Part shown: positions 52,522 through 62,054 of the stretch, piece by piece
Numbering within the stretch: the first letter of the stretch is position 1
Layout: every line of letters begins with the position of its first letter
Made by a program: the position numbers and the translations under genes
The notes under the pieces: generated by a model
The model's input: only the letters and a program-made list of their open reading frames with translations
What the model was told of the DNA's origin: nothing
Database searches by the model: none
DNA from: Porcipelethomonas sp964621265
Lineage (GTDB): Bacteria; Bacillota; Clostridia; Oscillospirales; Ruminococcaceae
NCBI GenBank assembly: GCA_964621265.1
Contig: CAZULQ010000004.1
Coordinates: forward strand, 33,146 to 97,145
Length of the DNA stretch: 64,000 nt
Direction of reading: 5' to 3'

Positions 52522-53649
52522 CTACTTTTTAAGTGCCATAAGTTCTTCTATGACTGCGTAAATTCTGTCATTTGTATCTCTTACAGCAAGCTCAGCCGCA
52601 CTTACAGACATAGCGTCAAGCTTCTGTCTGTTTTCATAGAGATTTTTCACATGTTCAATCATAATATCATTTGTTACATTCTTCTGTTCAATCACAATAG
52701 CCGCACCCGCTTTTCCAAGTACATTTGCATTGTGGAACTGATGATTTCCTGCAACGATCGGTGAAGGAATAAGTATCGACGCTTTGCCTGCCGCCTCAAG
52801 CTCTGCAAGAGTTGACGCGCCTGCACGGCATATTACAAGGTCTGCCGCCGCAAGACAGGTGTCCATGTCGTTTATATACTCTGTAATGCGGAGTCTGTCG
52901 CTTTTAAGCGGAATATTCTTCTGCTTCATTGCATTCGGGAAGCTATCCTTACCCATTCCGCCATAGCCGTGAATATGATTTATCTTCAGACCGTTTTTGG
53001 TGTGCCATTCAATAACCGCACTCATTGTATCATTGATACAGCCTGCACCAAGACTTCCGCCGAATGAAAGTATGCACATTTCATCATCAAAGCCAAGTTC
53101 TTTTCTTGCCTGTGCCTTTGATTTTGTTGCAATTCCTTCTCTTACAGGAAGTCCCGTAACTACATAGTTTACACCCTTATCCATGTAGTCGAGCGCTTCT
53201 TTTACAGTCAGCATAACCTTGTTTACTTCCTTTGAAAGAAGCTTGTTTGTAACGCCAGGATATGCATTCTGTTCATGTATAGCAGTCGCAACACCCATTT
53301 TGGCAGCCATTCTTATAACAGGTCCGCTGACATAGCCGCCTGTTCCGATTGCGATATCAGGCTGAAACTCCTTTATAATCTGCTTTGCCCTTCTGCCCGA
53401 TGTAGCAAGATAGCAAAGTGCCTGACAGTTTCTTTTTATATTTTTAAGGCTTATTTTTCTCTGAAAACCCGCAACCTTAATCGGTGCAAATTTATAGCCG
53501 GCCTGTGGAATAAGTCTTGCTTCCATTCCGTTTGGAGTACCCGCAAAGAGAAACTCCGTATCAGGCTTATGTTCTTTTATAATTGAGGCAATTGCAAGCG
53601 CAGGATTGATATGTCCTGCTGTACCGCCTCCTGCAAGTAAAACCTTCAT
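52522..53649 (-). CDS. murG: UDP-GlcNAc:undecaprenyl-pyrophosphoryl-MurNAc-pentapeptide transferase MurG
   Basis: A 375-residue GT-B glycosyltransferase making lipid II. KVLLAGGGTAGHINPALAIA is the N-terminal glycine-rich loop, and the C-terminal UDP-GlcNAc pocket includes LSFGGSLGAGCIND at about residue 190 and ICRAGASTLAELEAAGKASI at about 265. ATG 53649 follows the ftsW stop by eight bases and has GGAAGGATAG upstream; the upstream 21 residues of the open frame overlap ftsW and are rejected. Confidence 0.96.
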   Translation of the reverse strand: MKVLLAGGGTAGHINPALAIASIIKEHKPDTEFLFAGTPNGMEARLIPQAGYKFAPIKVAGFQRKISLKNIKRNCQALCYLATSGRRAKQIIKEFQPDIAIGTGGYVSGPVIRMAAKMGVATAIHEQNAYPGVTNKLLSKEVNKVMLTVKEALDYMDKGVNYVVTGLPVREGIATKSKAQARKELGFDDEMCILSFGGSLGAGCINDTMSAVIEWHTKNGLKINHIHGYGGMGKDSFPNAMKQKNIPLKSDRLRITEYINDMDTCLAAADLVICRAGASTLAELEAAGKASILIPSPIVAGNHQFHNANVLGKAGAAIVIEQKNVTNDIMIEHVKNLYENRQKLDAMSVSAAELAVRDTNDRIYAVIEELMALKK

Positions 53650-53656
53650 AAATAAT

Positions 53657-54865
53657 CTATCCTTCCATTGTCGCCTGCCTTGAAACGTTGAGTATAACTC
53701 CCATTTCCGCAAGCTGCATTATAAGCGCCGTACCACCGTAACTGAAAAACGGCAGGCTGATACCTGTATTCGGAATAAGGTTGCTTACAACGGCAATATT
53801 CAGAAATGCCTGTATGCCAATCTGAACAGTTATACCGATTACAAGAAGCATTCCGAATTTATCATTGGCCTTTGATGAAATATAAAATCCTCTTATTACT
53901 AAAAGTGCAAAAAGCAGAATGATTGTAACTGCTCCGACAAAGCCGAGTTCTTCACATACAATCGCAAAAACGAAGTCGTTCTGGGTTTCAGGGAGATACA
54001 TAAACTTCTGGCGTGACTCACCGAGTCCGAGACCAAAAGGTCCTCCCGAACCGATTGCGATAAGTGACTGACATGTCTGCCATGTTGCGTCGCCCGCATC
54101 TGAGAACGGGTCAATCCATGACTGTATTCTCTTTGCAAAGTAAGTAAATCCGTCCTCACCCTGACTCTTGATATAAACAATCAGGACAATGCCTGCCACA
54201 CCTACTGCCACGAGTGACAAAATATGCTTCCAGCGTACTCCGCCGACAAACATAAGAGATACTCCAACGCAGCAGATGAGAATTGTACAGGATAAGTGCG
54301 GCTGCATCATAAGCATTAACACAACTGCACCAAGAAGCCCTGCAAAAGGCAGAATACCTACTGAAAATTTATGCATTTTTTCATAGTTCTGTACAATCAG
54401 ATATGAAAACAGAATGATAATTGCAAATTTCATAAGCTCAGACGGCTGGAATTCAATTCCGAGATTAAGCCATCTTGTTGCACCATTGTTTGTAATACCC
54501 ATCGGGGTAAAGACAAGCCCGAGCATGAGCATACAAAGTACATATAACCCAATCGCAATCTGAGGCTTTTTAAAATGTCTGTAATCAAAGAATGAGAAGA
54601 AAAACAGTGCCACAAGACCAATCACCGCCATGAAGGTCTGTTTTTTTGCATAGCCTGTTCCGCTTTCACCACCACTTTCATTAAGTGCCCATGCATAACT
54701 TGCTGAGAACATCATTACAACGCCGATTACAAGCAGCGCCATTACTATAAGAAAGAATGAAAGGTCCATTACTCCCCTTGAAAACAAGGGTCTTACTTTA
54801 TGTTTAGCTTTTTTTCTTGATTCTGCCGTACCATAACTGAATAAAGCATTTTCATTTCCGTGCAA
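53657..54865 (-). CDS. ftsW: Septal peptidoglycan polymerase FtsW
   Basis: A 402-residue SEDS glycosyltransferase working with the class B PBP at septation. Ten membrane helices are evident; GLGLGESRQKFMYLPETQND at about residues 287-306 is the SEDS signature, with the catalytic aspartate in SWIDPFSDAGDA just before it, and IPNTGISLPFFSYGGTALIM near the C-terminus. A 30-residue basic cytoplasmic N-terminus precedes the first helix. RodA is less likely because of the division cluster context. Confidence 0.96.
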   Translation of the reverse strand: MHGNENALFSYGTAESRKKAKHKVRPLFSRGVMDLSFFLIVMALLVIGVVMMFSASYAWALNESGGESGTGYAKKQTFMAVIGLVALFFFSFFDYRHFKKPQIAIGLYVLCMLMLGLVFTPMGITNNGATRWLNLGIEFQPSELMKFAIIILFSYLIVQNYEKMHKFSVGILPFAGLLGAVVLMLMMQPHLSCTILICCVGVSLMFVGGVRWKHILSLVAVGVAGIVLIVYIKSQGEDGFTYFAKRIQSWIDPFSDAGDATWQTCQSLIAIGSGGPFGLGLGESRQKFMYLPETQNDFVFAIVCEELGFVGAVTIILLFALLVIRGFYISSKANDKFGMLLVIGITVQIGIQAFLNIAVVSNLIPNTGISLPFFSYGGTALIMQLAEMGVILNVSRQATMEG

Positions 54866-54903
54866 AATCGTTTCCTCCTTTCAACAAGGACATTAAGGAG
54901 TTA

Positions 54904-55959
54904 TTATCTTTCAAAGAAATATACCCCTAAAACTCCTGCTGCTGAGAAAATAAGTGCCGCAAGAGAAAATGTGATTACAATTTTATATTCACTGAATCCG
55001 CTCATTTCAAAGTGATGGTGAATAGGAGACATCTTGAAAATTCTCTTTCCCTTTCCCTTTTCACCTGTCTTTTTGAAATGCTGCTTTGCTGTATATTTGA
55101 AATATGAAACCTGAATTACAACTGAAAGTGCTTCAAGAATATAAACAAGTCCTACAATAACGATTAAAAGATGCTGATGTGTTGCAAGGCCAACTGCTAC
55201 AAACGCACCACCAAGATACATTGAACCTGTGTCACCCATAAAGCATTTTGCAGGGTGAAGATTCCAGATTAAGAATCCAAGACAGCCGCCTGCAACAGCA
55301 ATTGCGTAAATTGAAATTTCAAAATAGCTGAGGAATACGCATACTGCTGACATTGCAAGCATTGTAATAAATGTTACAGAACCGCAAAGTCCGTCAACAC
55401 CGTCAGTAAGATTTACAGCGTTTGAAACATAGATTATGAAAACTATCATAAACGGATAGTAGAAAAAGCTGAGTTCCAGGTCAAAGAAAATGAGATTGAG
55501 CTTTGTTGATGTGTCACCGAGCAGATAAAGCACTGCAAGGAATGCCGCACCAAGTACAAACTGCATAATCATTTTCTGCTTTGAGTTAAGACCAAGATTT
55601 CTCTTTTTAACAGCCTTGATGTAGTCATCAAGAAAACCAATCCCTGAGAAAAGAACTGAAAAAAGAATACACGCTAAAAGTCTCAGAGCATTATAGCTTG
55701 TAGCCTTGTCTGTCAGGTCGAGTACACTGTCAGACTTGAAAAGCAGATATCCTATAATTGTCGCAATAATACTTCCGATTATGAACATAAAGCCGCCCAT
55801 AATCGGTGTTCCCTGCTTTGACTTATGCCATGCAGGACCGATTTCAAGAATAGTCTGGCCAAAATGTATCTTCTTTAAAAACGGGATAAGTACAATTCCT
55901 ATAACAGCCGCAAGCACAAGTGCAACAAGTGCGGCAACAATATTAATCCAGTATGCCAT
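54904..55959 (-). CDS. mraY: Phospho-N-acetylmuramoyl-pentapeptide-transferase MraY
   Basis: A 351-residue ten-helix membrane enzyme producing lipid I. Signature blocks: GTPIMGGFMFIIGS at about residue 50, IYVSNAVNLTDGVDGLCGS (catalytic aspartates) at about 175, and FKMSPIHHHFEMSGF (histidine triplet) at about 308. Its ATG touches the murF stop. Confidence 0.98.
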   Translation of the reverse strand: MAYWINIVAALVALVLAAVIGIVLIPFLKKIHFGQTILEIGPAWHKSKQGTPIMGGFMFIIGSIIATIIGYLLFKSDSVLDLTDKATSYNALRLLACILFSVLFSGIGFLDDYIKAVKKRNLGLNSKQKMIMQFVLGAAFLAVLYLLGDTSTKLNLIFFDLELSFFYYPFMIVFIIYVSNAVNLTDGVDGLCGSVTFITMLAMSAVCVFLSYFEISIYAIAVAGGCLGFLIWNLHPAKCFMGDTGSMYLGGAFVAVGLATHQHLLIVIVGLVYILEALSVVIQVSYFKYTAKQHFKKTGEKGKGKRIFKMSPIHHHFEMSGFSEYKIVITFSLAALIFSAAGVLGVYFFER

Positions 55960-57308
55960 TATTTTTCCTCCTGATTAAATAAACTGTCAATTATTTCTTC
56001 AAGCTTCATTCCACGGCTTGCCTTGAAAAGCAATACATCGCCGGGCTTCATATAATCCCTGATAAGATTTGTAAGAACCGCCTTATCATCTGAAAATGCC
56101 GCCGGAACATTGCTGTCCTTTACTATATACTCCGAATCCTTTCCATAACAGAAAAGCATATCAGGCTTTGCGTCCTTTACATATCCGCCAACAAGTCTGT
56201 GAAGCTTTTCGGACGCTTCACCAAGCTCAAGCATATCGCCGAGCACGGCAATTTTTCTACCTTCGGATTTCATTCCCGAAAGTACGCCGAGTGACGCCTT
56301 CATTGAATCAGGACTTGCATTATAGCAGTCGATGATAACAGTATAGTCGCCTTTTTTTACAATGTTCTGTCTCATTGCATCAGGCTGATATTTTTTTAAA
56401 GCTGAAATGATTTCAGTTTCTGTCATACTGCTCAGTCTGCCGATACAAAAAGCCGCAAGAGCATTCAATACGTTATGTCTGCCGACGCATGGTATTTCTG
56501 CGTGACATGATTTGCGGTCATAGCAGATATCAAAGGCTGTAACACCGTCTGTTTCAGAAATATTTTCTGCACGGTAATCACAGTTTTCATTATCAATACC
56601 GAAAAGATATACTTTTCTTGAAAGGCTTTCTCTGAGAGGTGCAAGATGCGCATCGTCACCGTTAACAATAAGCGGTGCGTTTTCTGACATACCATCCAGA
56701 ATCTCAAGCTTGGCTTTTAAGATACCTTCCTGTGACTTTAAATTTTCAATATGCGAAAAACCGATATTTGTAATAACACCGATTGTAGGCGCTGCCGCCT
56801 TTGTCAGACGTGAAATCTCGCCAAAGTCAGACATTCCCATTTCAATAACAGCCGCCTCGTGAGTGCTGTCCATACCGAAAAGAGTTCTCGGGAGACCGAT
56901 TTCGTTATTGAAATTCCCCTGTGTTTTCATGCAGTTATACTTTTCAGAAAGCACAAGTGCAATCATTTCCTTTGTTGTTGTCTTGCCAACACTTCCTGTA
57001 ACACCGACAAGTATCGGTGAAAACTTTCTTCTGTAATAGCCCGAAAGTTCAAGATATGCCTTTCTTGTATCGTCAACCACAATACATGGACAGCCGTCTA
57101 CGGCATGGTCAGACATTGCCGCCGCAGAGCCTGCCTCAATGGCATTCGGAATAAAGTCGTGGCCATCAAAACGTTCTCCTCTGATTGCTACAAAAAGACA
57201 GCCTTCAGGAAGATTTCTTGTATCAGTTGATATTTCTGTAATTTCCTTTTCTGCCGGACATTCCGTTTTAAGAAATTCCGCAATTTCCGATAATAATAAT
57301 TTTTCCAT
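55959..57308 (-). CDS. murF: UDP-MurNAc-tripeptide-D-alanyl-D-alanine ligase MurF
   Basis: A 449-residue Mur ligase. The ATP loop is GVTGSVGKTTTKEMIAL at about residues 105-121, the central domain has KTQGNFNNEIGLPRTLFGM, and DCYNASPDSMKASLGVL at about residue 325 is the MurF motif of the C-terminal domain. It joins murE and mraY with one-base overlaps at both ends. Confidence 0.97.
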   Translation of the reverse strand: MEKLLLSEIAEFLKTECPAEKEITEISTDTRNLPEGCLFVAIRGERFDGHDFIPNAIEAGSAAAMSDHAVDGCPCIVVDDTRKAYLELSGYYRRKFSPILVGVTGSVGKTTTKEMIALVLSEKYNCMKTQGNFNNEIGLPRTLFGMDSTHEAAVIEMGMSDFGEISRLTKAAAPTIGVITNIGFSHIENLKSQEGILKAKLEILDGMSENAPLIVNGDDAHLAPLRESLSRKVYLFGIDNENCDYRAENISETDGVTAFDICYDRKSCHAEIPCVGRHNVLNALAAFCIGRLSSMTETEIISALKKYQPDAMRQNIVKKGDYTVIIDCYNASPDSMKASLGVLSGMKSEGRKIAVLGDMLELGEASEKLHRLVGGYVKDAKPDMLFCYGKDSEYIVKDSNVPAAFSDDKAVLTNLIRDYMKPGDVLLFKASRGMKLEEIIDSLFNQEEK

Positions 57309-58744
57309 TAGTCTATCAGCTTCAGACCCTCTGAAACTATCTCTCTTTCATCAAAATGTATGTGTTCATTGCCGGATAACACCTGATAATCCTCGTGTCC
57401 CTTTCCTGCAAGAACGATTATGTCGCCTTTTTCAGCCATTTTAAGCGAATGGTAAATCGCTTCTGTTCTGTCAACAACCACATCAAACGGTATTTCCTTA
57501 TCAGTAAGACCTGAAAGAATATCGTCAATAATCGCTTCAGGAATTTCATCTCTCGGATTATCTGATGTGATTACAAGTCTGTCGGCATACTTTGCCGCCG
57601 CCTGTGCCATAAGCGGACGCTTTTTAGCGTCTCTGTTACCGCCACAGCCGAAAAGACAGATAAGTCTGCCCTCTGTATATTCCTTGACACTTGAAAGAAT
57701 ATTCTCAATTGCGTCAGGAGTATGCGCATAGTCACATATTACTGTAAAGTCCTTACCTGTCGGAATAATCTCACATCTTCCCTTAACGCCGGGGTACTCT
57801 GCAACAGCCTTTACAATTTTATCCATGTCAATGCCGATTTTACGGCACACGCTTATCGCAGTCATTACATTGAAAACATTGAACATGCCAATCATTCTTG
57901 ATGCAATGTGAACACACTCATCACCACAGTGATAGTCAAAATCAGTACCGTTTGCCCTGATATTAACATTATCGGCGTAGAAATCAGCTTTATTCCCGAT
58001 ACCGCAGGTATATTTGCGGCATGTTATTTCCTCATAAAGTCTTTTTCCGTATTCATCATCTGTATTGATAATTGCATCATCGCATACATCAAACATCATC
58101 TTTTTAGCAAGATAATAGTTTTCCATTGTCTTGTGATAATCAAGATGGTCCTGTGTGAGATTGGTAAAAATACCTGCCTTGAAACGTGTAGGACCGATTC
58201 TGTACTGAACAAGCCCGAATGACGAAACCTCCATGACTGCATATTTACAGCCCGATTTCACCATTGCATCAAGAAGCGCCATATAATCAAACGCCATAGG
58301 GGTTGTGTTTTCAGTGTGTACAACCTCATCGCCGATTTCATTTCTGATAGTTCCGATAAGACCTGTCTTGATGCCGCATGACATAAGAATATTCTTTATA
58401 ACATTTGTTATGGTAGTTTTACCATTTGTACCTGTAACACCGATTATTTCAAGCTTTCTTTCAGGGTGGTCAAACCATGCCGCACAAAGCTCACCATAAA
58501 ACTTTCTTGAATTCTCAACTATAATCTGTCTGTCGCCAAGACCCAGGTCATACTCTGCAACAACAGCCGCCGCACCCTTTTCAAGCATCTTTTCAGCCAT
58601 AGTGTGTCCGTCAAAGGAAGCACCCTTTACACATACGAAAATACAATCCTTTTCAACCTTTGCAGTATTGTCTGTAATACCGCTTATCTCTATATCATCA
58701 AGGGCAGTTTCTGCTATTCCCTCAATAAGCTTATATAATTTCAT
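57308..58744 (-). CDS. murE: UDP-MurNAc-L-alanyl-D-glutamate-meso-diaminopimelate ligase MurE
   Basis: A 478-residue Mur ligase. The P-loop is IIGVTGTNGKTTITNVI at about residues 100-116, and VICDYAHTPDAIENIL at about 330 is the linker motif. The amino-acid selectivity motif reads ITSDNPRDEIPEA at about residues 398-410: DNPR indicates meso-diaminopimelate rather than lysine. I start at ATG 58744 with GGAGAG five bases upstream. Confidence 0.97.
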   Translation of the reverse strand: MKLYKLIEGIAETALDDIEISGITDNTAKVEKDCIFVCVKGASFDGHTMAEKMLEKGAAAVVAEYDLGLGDRQIIVENSRKFYGELCAAWFDHPERKLEIIGVTGTNGKTTITNVIKNILMSCGIKTGLIGTIRNEIGDEVVHTENTTPMAFDYMALLDAMVKSGCKYAVMEVSSFGLVQYRIGPTRFKAGIFTNLTQDHLDYHKTMENYYLAKKMMFDVCDDAIINTDDEYGKRLYEEITCRKYTCGIGNKADFYADNVNIRANGTDFDYHCGDECVHIASRMIGMFNVFNVMTAISVCRKIGIDMDKIVKAVAEYPGVKGRCEIIPTGKDFTVICDYAHTPDAIENILSSVKEYTEGRLICLFGCGGNRDAKKRPLMAQAAAKYADRLVITSDNPRDEIPEAIIDDILSGLTDKEIPFDVVVDRTEAIYHSLKMAEKGDIIVLAGKGHEDYQVLSGNEHIHFDEREIVSEGLKLID

Positions 58745-58788
58745 AGTTCTCTCCATTCTGCCACACTAAAGTGCAACATTTTTTCATA

Positions 58789-61164
58789 TCAGCCCGACTG
58801 GTCGTTTACACCGAACGTCAGTTCAATTACAGTTCCCTTCGGAACAGTAACGCCACTTTCCACAGACTGCGACTGTACAACCGATGCACTTGAATCAGTT
58901 GAAGCACCGCCTGCAACCATATTAAGTCCTGCTGATGTAAGTATATAATTTGCGTCAGTAAGTGAATAACCCGTAAGGTCAGGAACCTGGACGCTCTCCT
59001 GAGTGTAATTCTTTTGTGTATAAAGAATCACAGTTCCGCCCTGGGCAACAGTACTGCCCGAAATCGGCATCTGTCCGAAGATTACATCACCCTCACCGAC
59101 AACCTGATATGTAAGTCCCTTTGAGTCGAGCTCCTTCTGAGCCTCTGTAAGAGTCTTATCCTCAACATATGGAACAAGCACATCAAGATGCTTTGCTTCC
59201 TCTGCTGTATATTCAGGATAATATCCGAGATACGGAAGAATTTCTTCCATAATCTTTCTTGAATATGGTACAGCAATCTTACTTCCGTAATACTCACCTG
59301 ACATCGGTTCATCAGCCATGATAAGCATGATGATTTCCGGGTCATCAGCCGGTGCGAATGAACAGTAAGACGCAACATATCTCATAGGGTCCTCATCAGT
59401 TCCCTTGTATTCGTCAAGCTTTTCTGAAGTACCACTCTTACCGCCGACCTGGTAACCCTTGATATACGCACCGTTTCCGTAAGCAACCTCTGCAAGTGTA
59501 CTGCACATAAGTGAAGAAGTATCCTCAGAGATAACCTGACGCTTTACGGTTTTTTCATTTGTCAGAACAACGTTTCCGTCGTTATCCACAATTTTGCTTA
59601 CAACATAAGGAGTAACAAGATTGCCCCCGTTGATAACAGCTGCATACGCAGTTATCATCTGAATCGGAGTCACCTTATTTGTCTGACCGAATGAGCATGA
59701 AGCAAGCTCGACAGGTCCCATTCCCTCGAGCGCCTGATAAATACTTGTAGATTCGGCAGGAAGGTCAATACCTGTTCTTTCAGTCAGACCGTATGATTTG
59801 AAATAGTCAAAGAACATGTTAGCACCGAGTCTTTCACCGATTTCGATAAAGGCAGGGTTGCAGGAGTTTGTAATAGCTTCTGTAAATGTCTGTGTTCCGT
59901 GGCCTGATGTTTTCCAGCAGTGGATAGGCTTTTCGCCCTCGAACACGACTTTTTCACCTGTACAGGTGAATGTATCGTCAGCGTGAAGTGTACTTTCCTC
60001 AAGCGCCGCCGAGCTTGTTATAACCTTGAAAACAGAACCCGGAATATAAAGCTCAGTTATAGCCTTATTCTTCCACTGCTGCTCTCTTGCGGCAACATAC
60101 GCCTCTGTATACTCTTCTTCAGAAAGGCTGTTAAGCCATACTGACGCTTTTCCTTCGGTGATTACTTCGTTCTTGTCAATGTCAAGCAAGCCCAGATCCT
60201 GAGCTGTCTGTGCAATCTGAAGGTCTGCTACTTCTGAAGGATTGTTAAGGTCAAAGCCCGGAGCAGTTGCCATTGCGAGTATCGCACCTGTCTTGGCATT
60301 CATTATAATACCACACGCTCTGTCCTCAATCTGGAACTGACTTACCATTTCCTCGAGATTTTTTTCAAGAGAATACTGCAGGGTTCTGTCAATTGTAAGA
60401 TAGAGCGAATTTCCGTCCTGTGCCTCATAGCTCTTCGAGTATCTGTAAGGCATTTCGTTTCCGTTTGCATCCTTTGCCGAAATAACCTTTCCGTCAACAC
60501 CTGAAAGATATTCATTATACTGATATTCAAGACCATACTGTCCGTCACCGTCAGCATTTGTAAAACCGATTACTGACGCTGCAAGTTCATCCTGAGGATA
60601 GTATCTCTTTGTATCTTCTTCAACCTGTATGGAATTAATATTATTTTCTTCCATAAACGCTAAAATATTATCAGCGGCAGGCTTTTCGACCTGTGTCTGC
60701 AAAACCTGATACTGAGAATTCTTGTTCATTGATTCAGTAATTTTTTCTTCAGTAATACCAAGCTGTGCCGCAAGGAATGTTACAGTTTCACTCTGAACTT
60801 CTTCCGCCGTTTTTATAACTGTTCCGGCAGGAAGGTCGCCGTTTGCAATCTTTTTCTGCTGGGACGCAACATATTCCTTTTTGCTCTCAATTTCACTTCT
60901 GAACAAATCAGGGTCCATAAATACCTTATATACCGTCGCACTCTGCGCAAGAATAACTCCGTTTGTATCATAAATCGAACCTCTGTCCGCAGAAATTGTA
61001 ATTGCACCGAAATGGTCAGCATTAGCCTTTTCCTGATAAAATTCACTGTCAATTACAGACAGGTTAAACAGCTTTATTATCAGTGCACCGACAAATGCTA
61101 AAATTGCCATCATAAGTACTCTGTTCGTTCTTTTTTTCATCTGAACAGTTGGTTTATCAGCCAT
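58789..61164 (-). CDS. Division transpeptidase (class B PBP, FtsI/SpoVD type) with two PASTA domains
   Basis: A 791-residue single-pass protein. Membrane helix at about residues 18-38, dimerisation domain from SADRGSIYDTNGVILA, transpeptidase domain with PGSVFKVITSSA (SxxK), ITNSCNPAF (SxN) and VGGKSGTSEKL (KSG). Two PASTA domains occupy the last 130 residues (VLVPYVEDKTLTEAQKEL and VQVPDLTGYSLTDANYIL), typical of Firmicute FtsI/SpoVD enzymes. It partners FtsW, FtsL and FtsQ. ATG 61164 is preceded by GGAGAGATAT. A 350-base leader separates it from ftsL. Confidence 0.95.
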   Translation of the reverse strand: MADKPTVQMKKRTNRVLMMAILAFVGALIIKLFNLSVIDSEFYQEKANADHFGAITISADRGSIYDTNGVILAQSATVYKVFMDPDLFRSEIESKKEYVASQQKKIANGDLPAGTVIKTAEEVQSETVTFLAAQLGITEEKITESMNKNSQYQVLQTQVEKPAADNILAFMEENNINSIQVEEDTKRYYPQDELAASVIGFTNADGDGQYGLEYQYNEYLSGVDGKVISAKDANGNEMPYRYSKSYEAQDGNSLYLTIDRTLQYSLEKNLEEMVSQFQIEDRACGIIMNAKTGAILAMATAPGFDLNNPSEVADLQIAQTAQDLGLLDIDKNEVITEGKASVWLNSLSEEEYTEAYVAAREQQWKNKAITELYIPGSVFKVITSSAALEESTLHADDTFTCTGEKVVFEGEKPIHCWKTSGHGTQTFTEAITNSCNPAFIEIGERLGANMFFDYFKSYGLTERTGIDLPAESTSIYQALEGMGPVELASCSFGQTNKVTPIQMITAYAAVINGGNLVTPYVVSKIVDNDGNVVLTNEKTVKRQVISEDTSSLMCSTLAEVAYGNGAYIKGYQVGGKSGTSEKLDEYKGTDEDPMRYVASYCSFAPADDPEIIMLIMADEPMSGEYYGSKIAVPYSRKIMEEILPYLGYYPEYTAEEAKHLDVLVPYVEDKTLTEAQKELDSKGLTYQVVGEGDVIFGQMPISGSTVAQGGTVILYTQKNYTQESVQVPDLTGYSLTDANYILTSAGLNMVAGGASTDSSASVVQSQSVESGVTVPKGTVIELTFGVNDQSG

Positions 61165-61218
61165 ATATCTCTCCAATCTGCTACATTAAGGCAGCAATAA
61201 TTCATTTACACAAAATAA

Positions 61219-61246
61219 GGCAGGGATAAAATCATTTATCCCTGCC
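61219..61246 (-). terminator. Terminator-like hairpin in the leader of the PBP gene
   Basis: A perfect 12-pair stem GGCAGGGATAAA / TTTATCCCTGCC with a four-base loop; on the minus strand it is followed by TTATTTTGT, a moderate T-tract. It lies about 55 bases before the PBP ATG and may terminate or attenuate transcription arriving from ftsL. Confidence 0.65.
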
Positions 61247-61340
61247 CCAGTAAATGTATTTTTATTTTCATGATTAAACATACTTAAATCAAGTATACTT
61301 AATTACGAAAACAAAACCATTAAAAAATTCCACCGACAAA

Positions 61341-61409
61341 CGGCACAGATATCATATTAAAGAAAACCGGCGGCACACGCGATACTTGCAGACGTATCCT
61401 CTGTGCCGC
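61341..61409 (-). other. Structured leader with mutually exclusive helices upstream of the PBP gene
   Basis: On the minus strand arm 1 (61401-61409, GCGGCACAG) can pair with arm 2 (61370-61377, TGTGCCGC; eight pairs) or with arm 3 (61341-61348, CTGTGCCG; eight pairs). The arm 1/arm 2 hairpin also has an inner GATAC/GTATC helix across a 3x3 internal loop and is followed by CGGTTTTCTTT, so it could terminate transcription. The region 61190-61516 has no gene that I can support. No known riboswitch consensus was recognised. Confidence 0.55.
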
Positions 61410-61516
61410 AGCTTTCTGCTTCCGTACACCCGTTTTTTGTTTCTCCGTTTATTTATTGGCAGCTTGTTCCTTTTTTTATCTATATACTGCCTTTTTTCTA
61501 ATTAAATAATATTAAG

Positions 61517-62044
61517 TTACCCGAATATATATTCCACAAATTTATCAAAACCATCTTTGATTCTGACAAAAATGTTCTTTTCTTCTTCGGGAATTACTAC
61601 AACATCGTCAGTCTGCGTTTCTACATATTCAATCTGAGTGTTGTTAAGCTTTTGCAGACCGAGAACCTCGGACGCATATTCTTCAACATTCTTAAGAGTC
61701 ATTTTGCCTTCAAGCTCTGACTGTAATCGAACATTTTCGCTCTGAACGCTTTCAAGATTCTGCTCGGCACTTGAAATCTGACGATAGATTTTGCTTGTTT
61801 CCACCTTGCCTGAAATTACGACAAAGCAGATTGCAAAAACAGAACATGCAATAAGGAGCACCTTTGAAGCCGAGCCTCTTTTAGGAGGAGTCTTTCTCAT
61901 GGTGATATTCGATGCACGCCTTTGTTCCGGTGTTTCCTCAGGGGGCTGAGGCCTGTAAGCCGGTTCATGGTAACGATAACCGTGGTTGTATCTTCGTGCA
62001 TTGTTGTTGTGCGTATATTCATATGCTGAGTTACCTGTTGCCAT
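61517..62044 (-). CDS. ftsL: Cell division protein FtsL-like
   Basis: A 175-residue bitopic protein. A 58-residue cytoplasmic tail rich in N, Y, R and P precedes one membrane helix (about residues 60-78, VLLIACSVFAICFVVISG) and a short leucine-zipper-like coil (IYRQISSAEQNLESVQSENV), then EVLGLQKLNNTQIEYV as in FtsL/DivIC. Identity rests on topology and position between rsmH and the PBP gene. Confidence 0.85.
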   Translation of the reverse strand: MATGNSAYEYTHNNNARRYNHGYRYHEPAYRPQPPEETPEQRRASNITMRKTPPKRGSASKVLLIACSVFAICFVVISGKVETSKIYRQISSAEQNLESVQSENVRLQSELEGKMTLKNVEEYASEVLGLQKLNNTQIEYVETQTDDVVVIPEEEKNIFVRIKDGFDKFVEYIFG

Positions 62045-62054
62045 AGCAAAGCAT

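Noticed and set aside
61370..61409. Possible SRP (4.5S) RNA because CGCGTGTGCCG resembles part of the E. coli RNA
   Set aside because: The invariant GGTCCGGAAGGAAGCAGC apical motif is missing and the segment is too short; the match is probably chance.
61190..61516. c-di-AMP or c-di-GMP riboswitch before the PBP gene
   Set aside because: None of the conserved core strings of these classes that I know are present.
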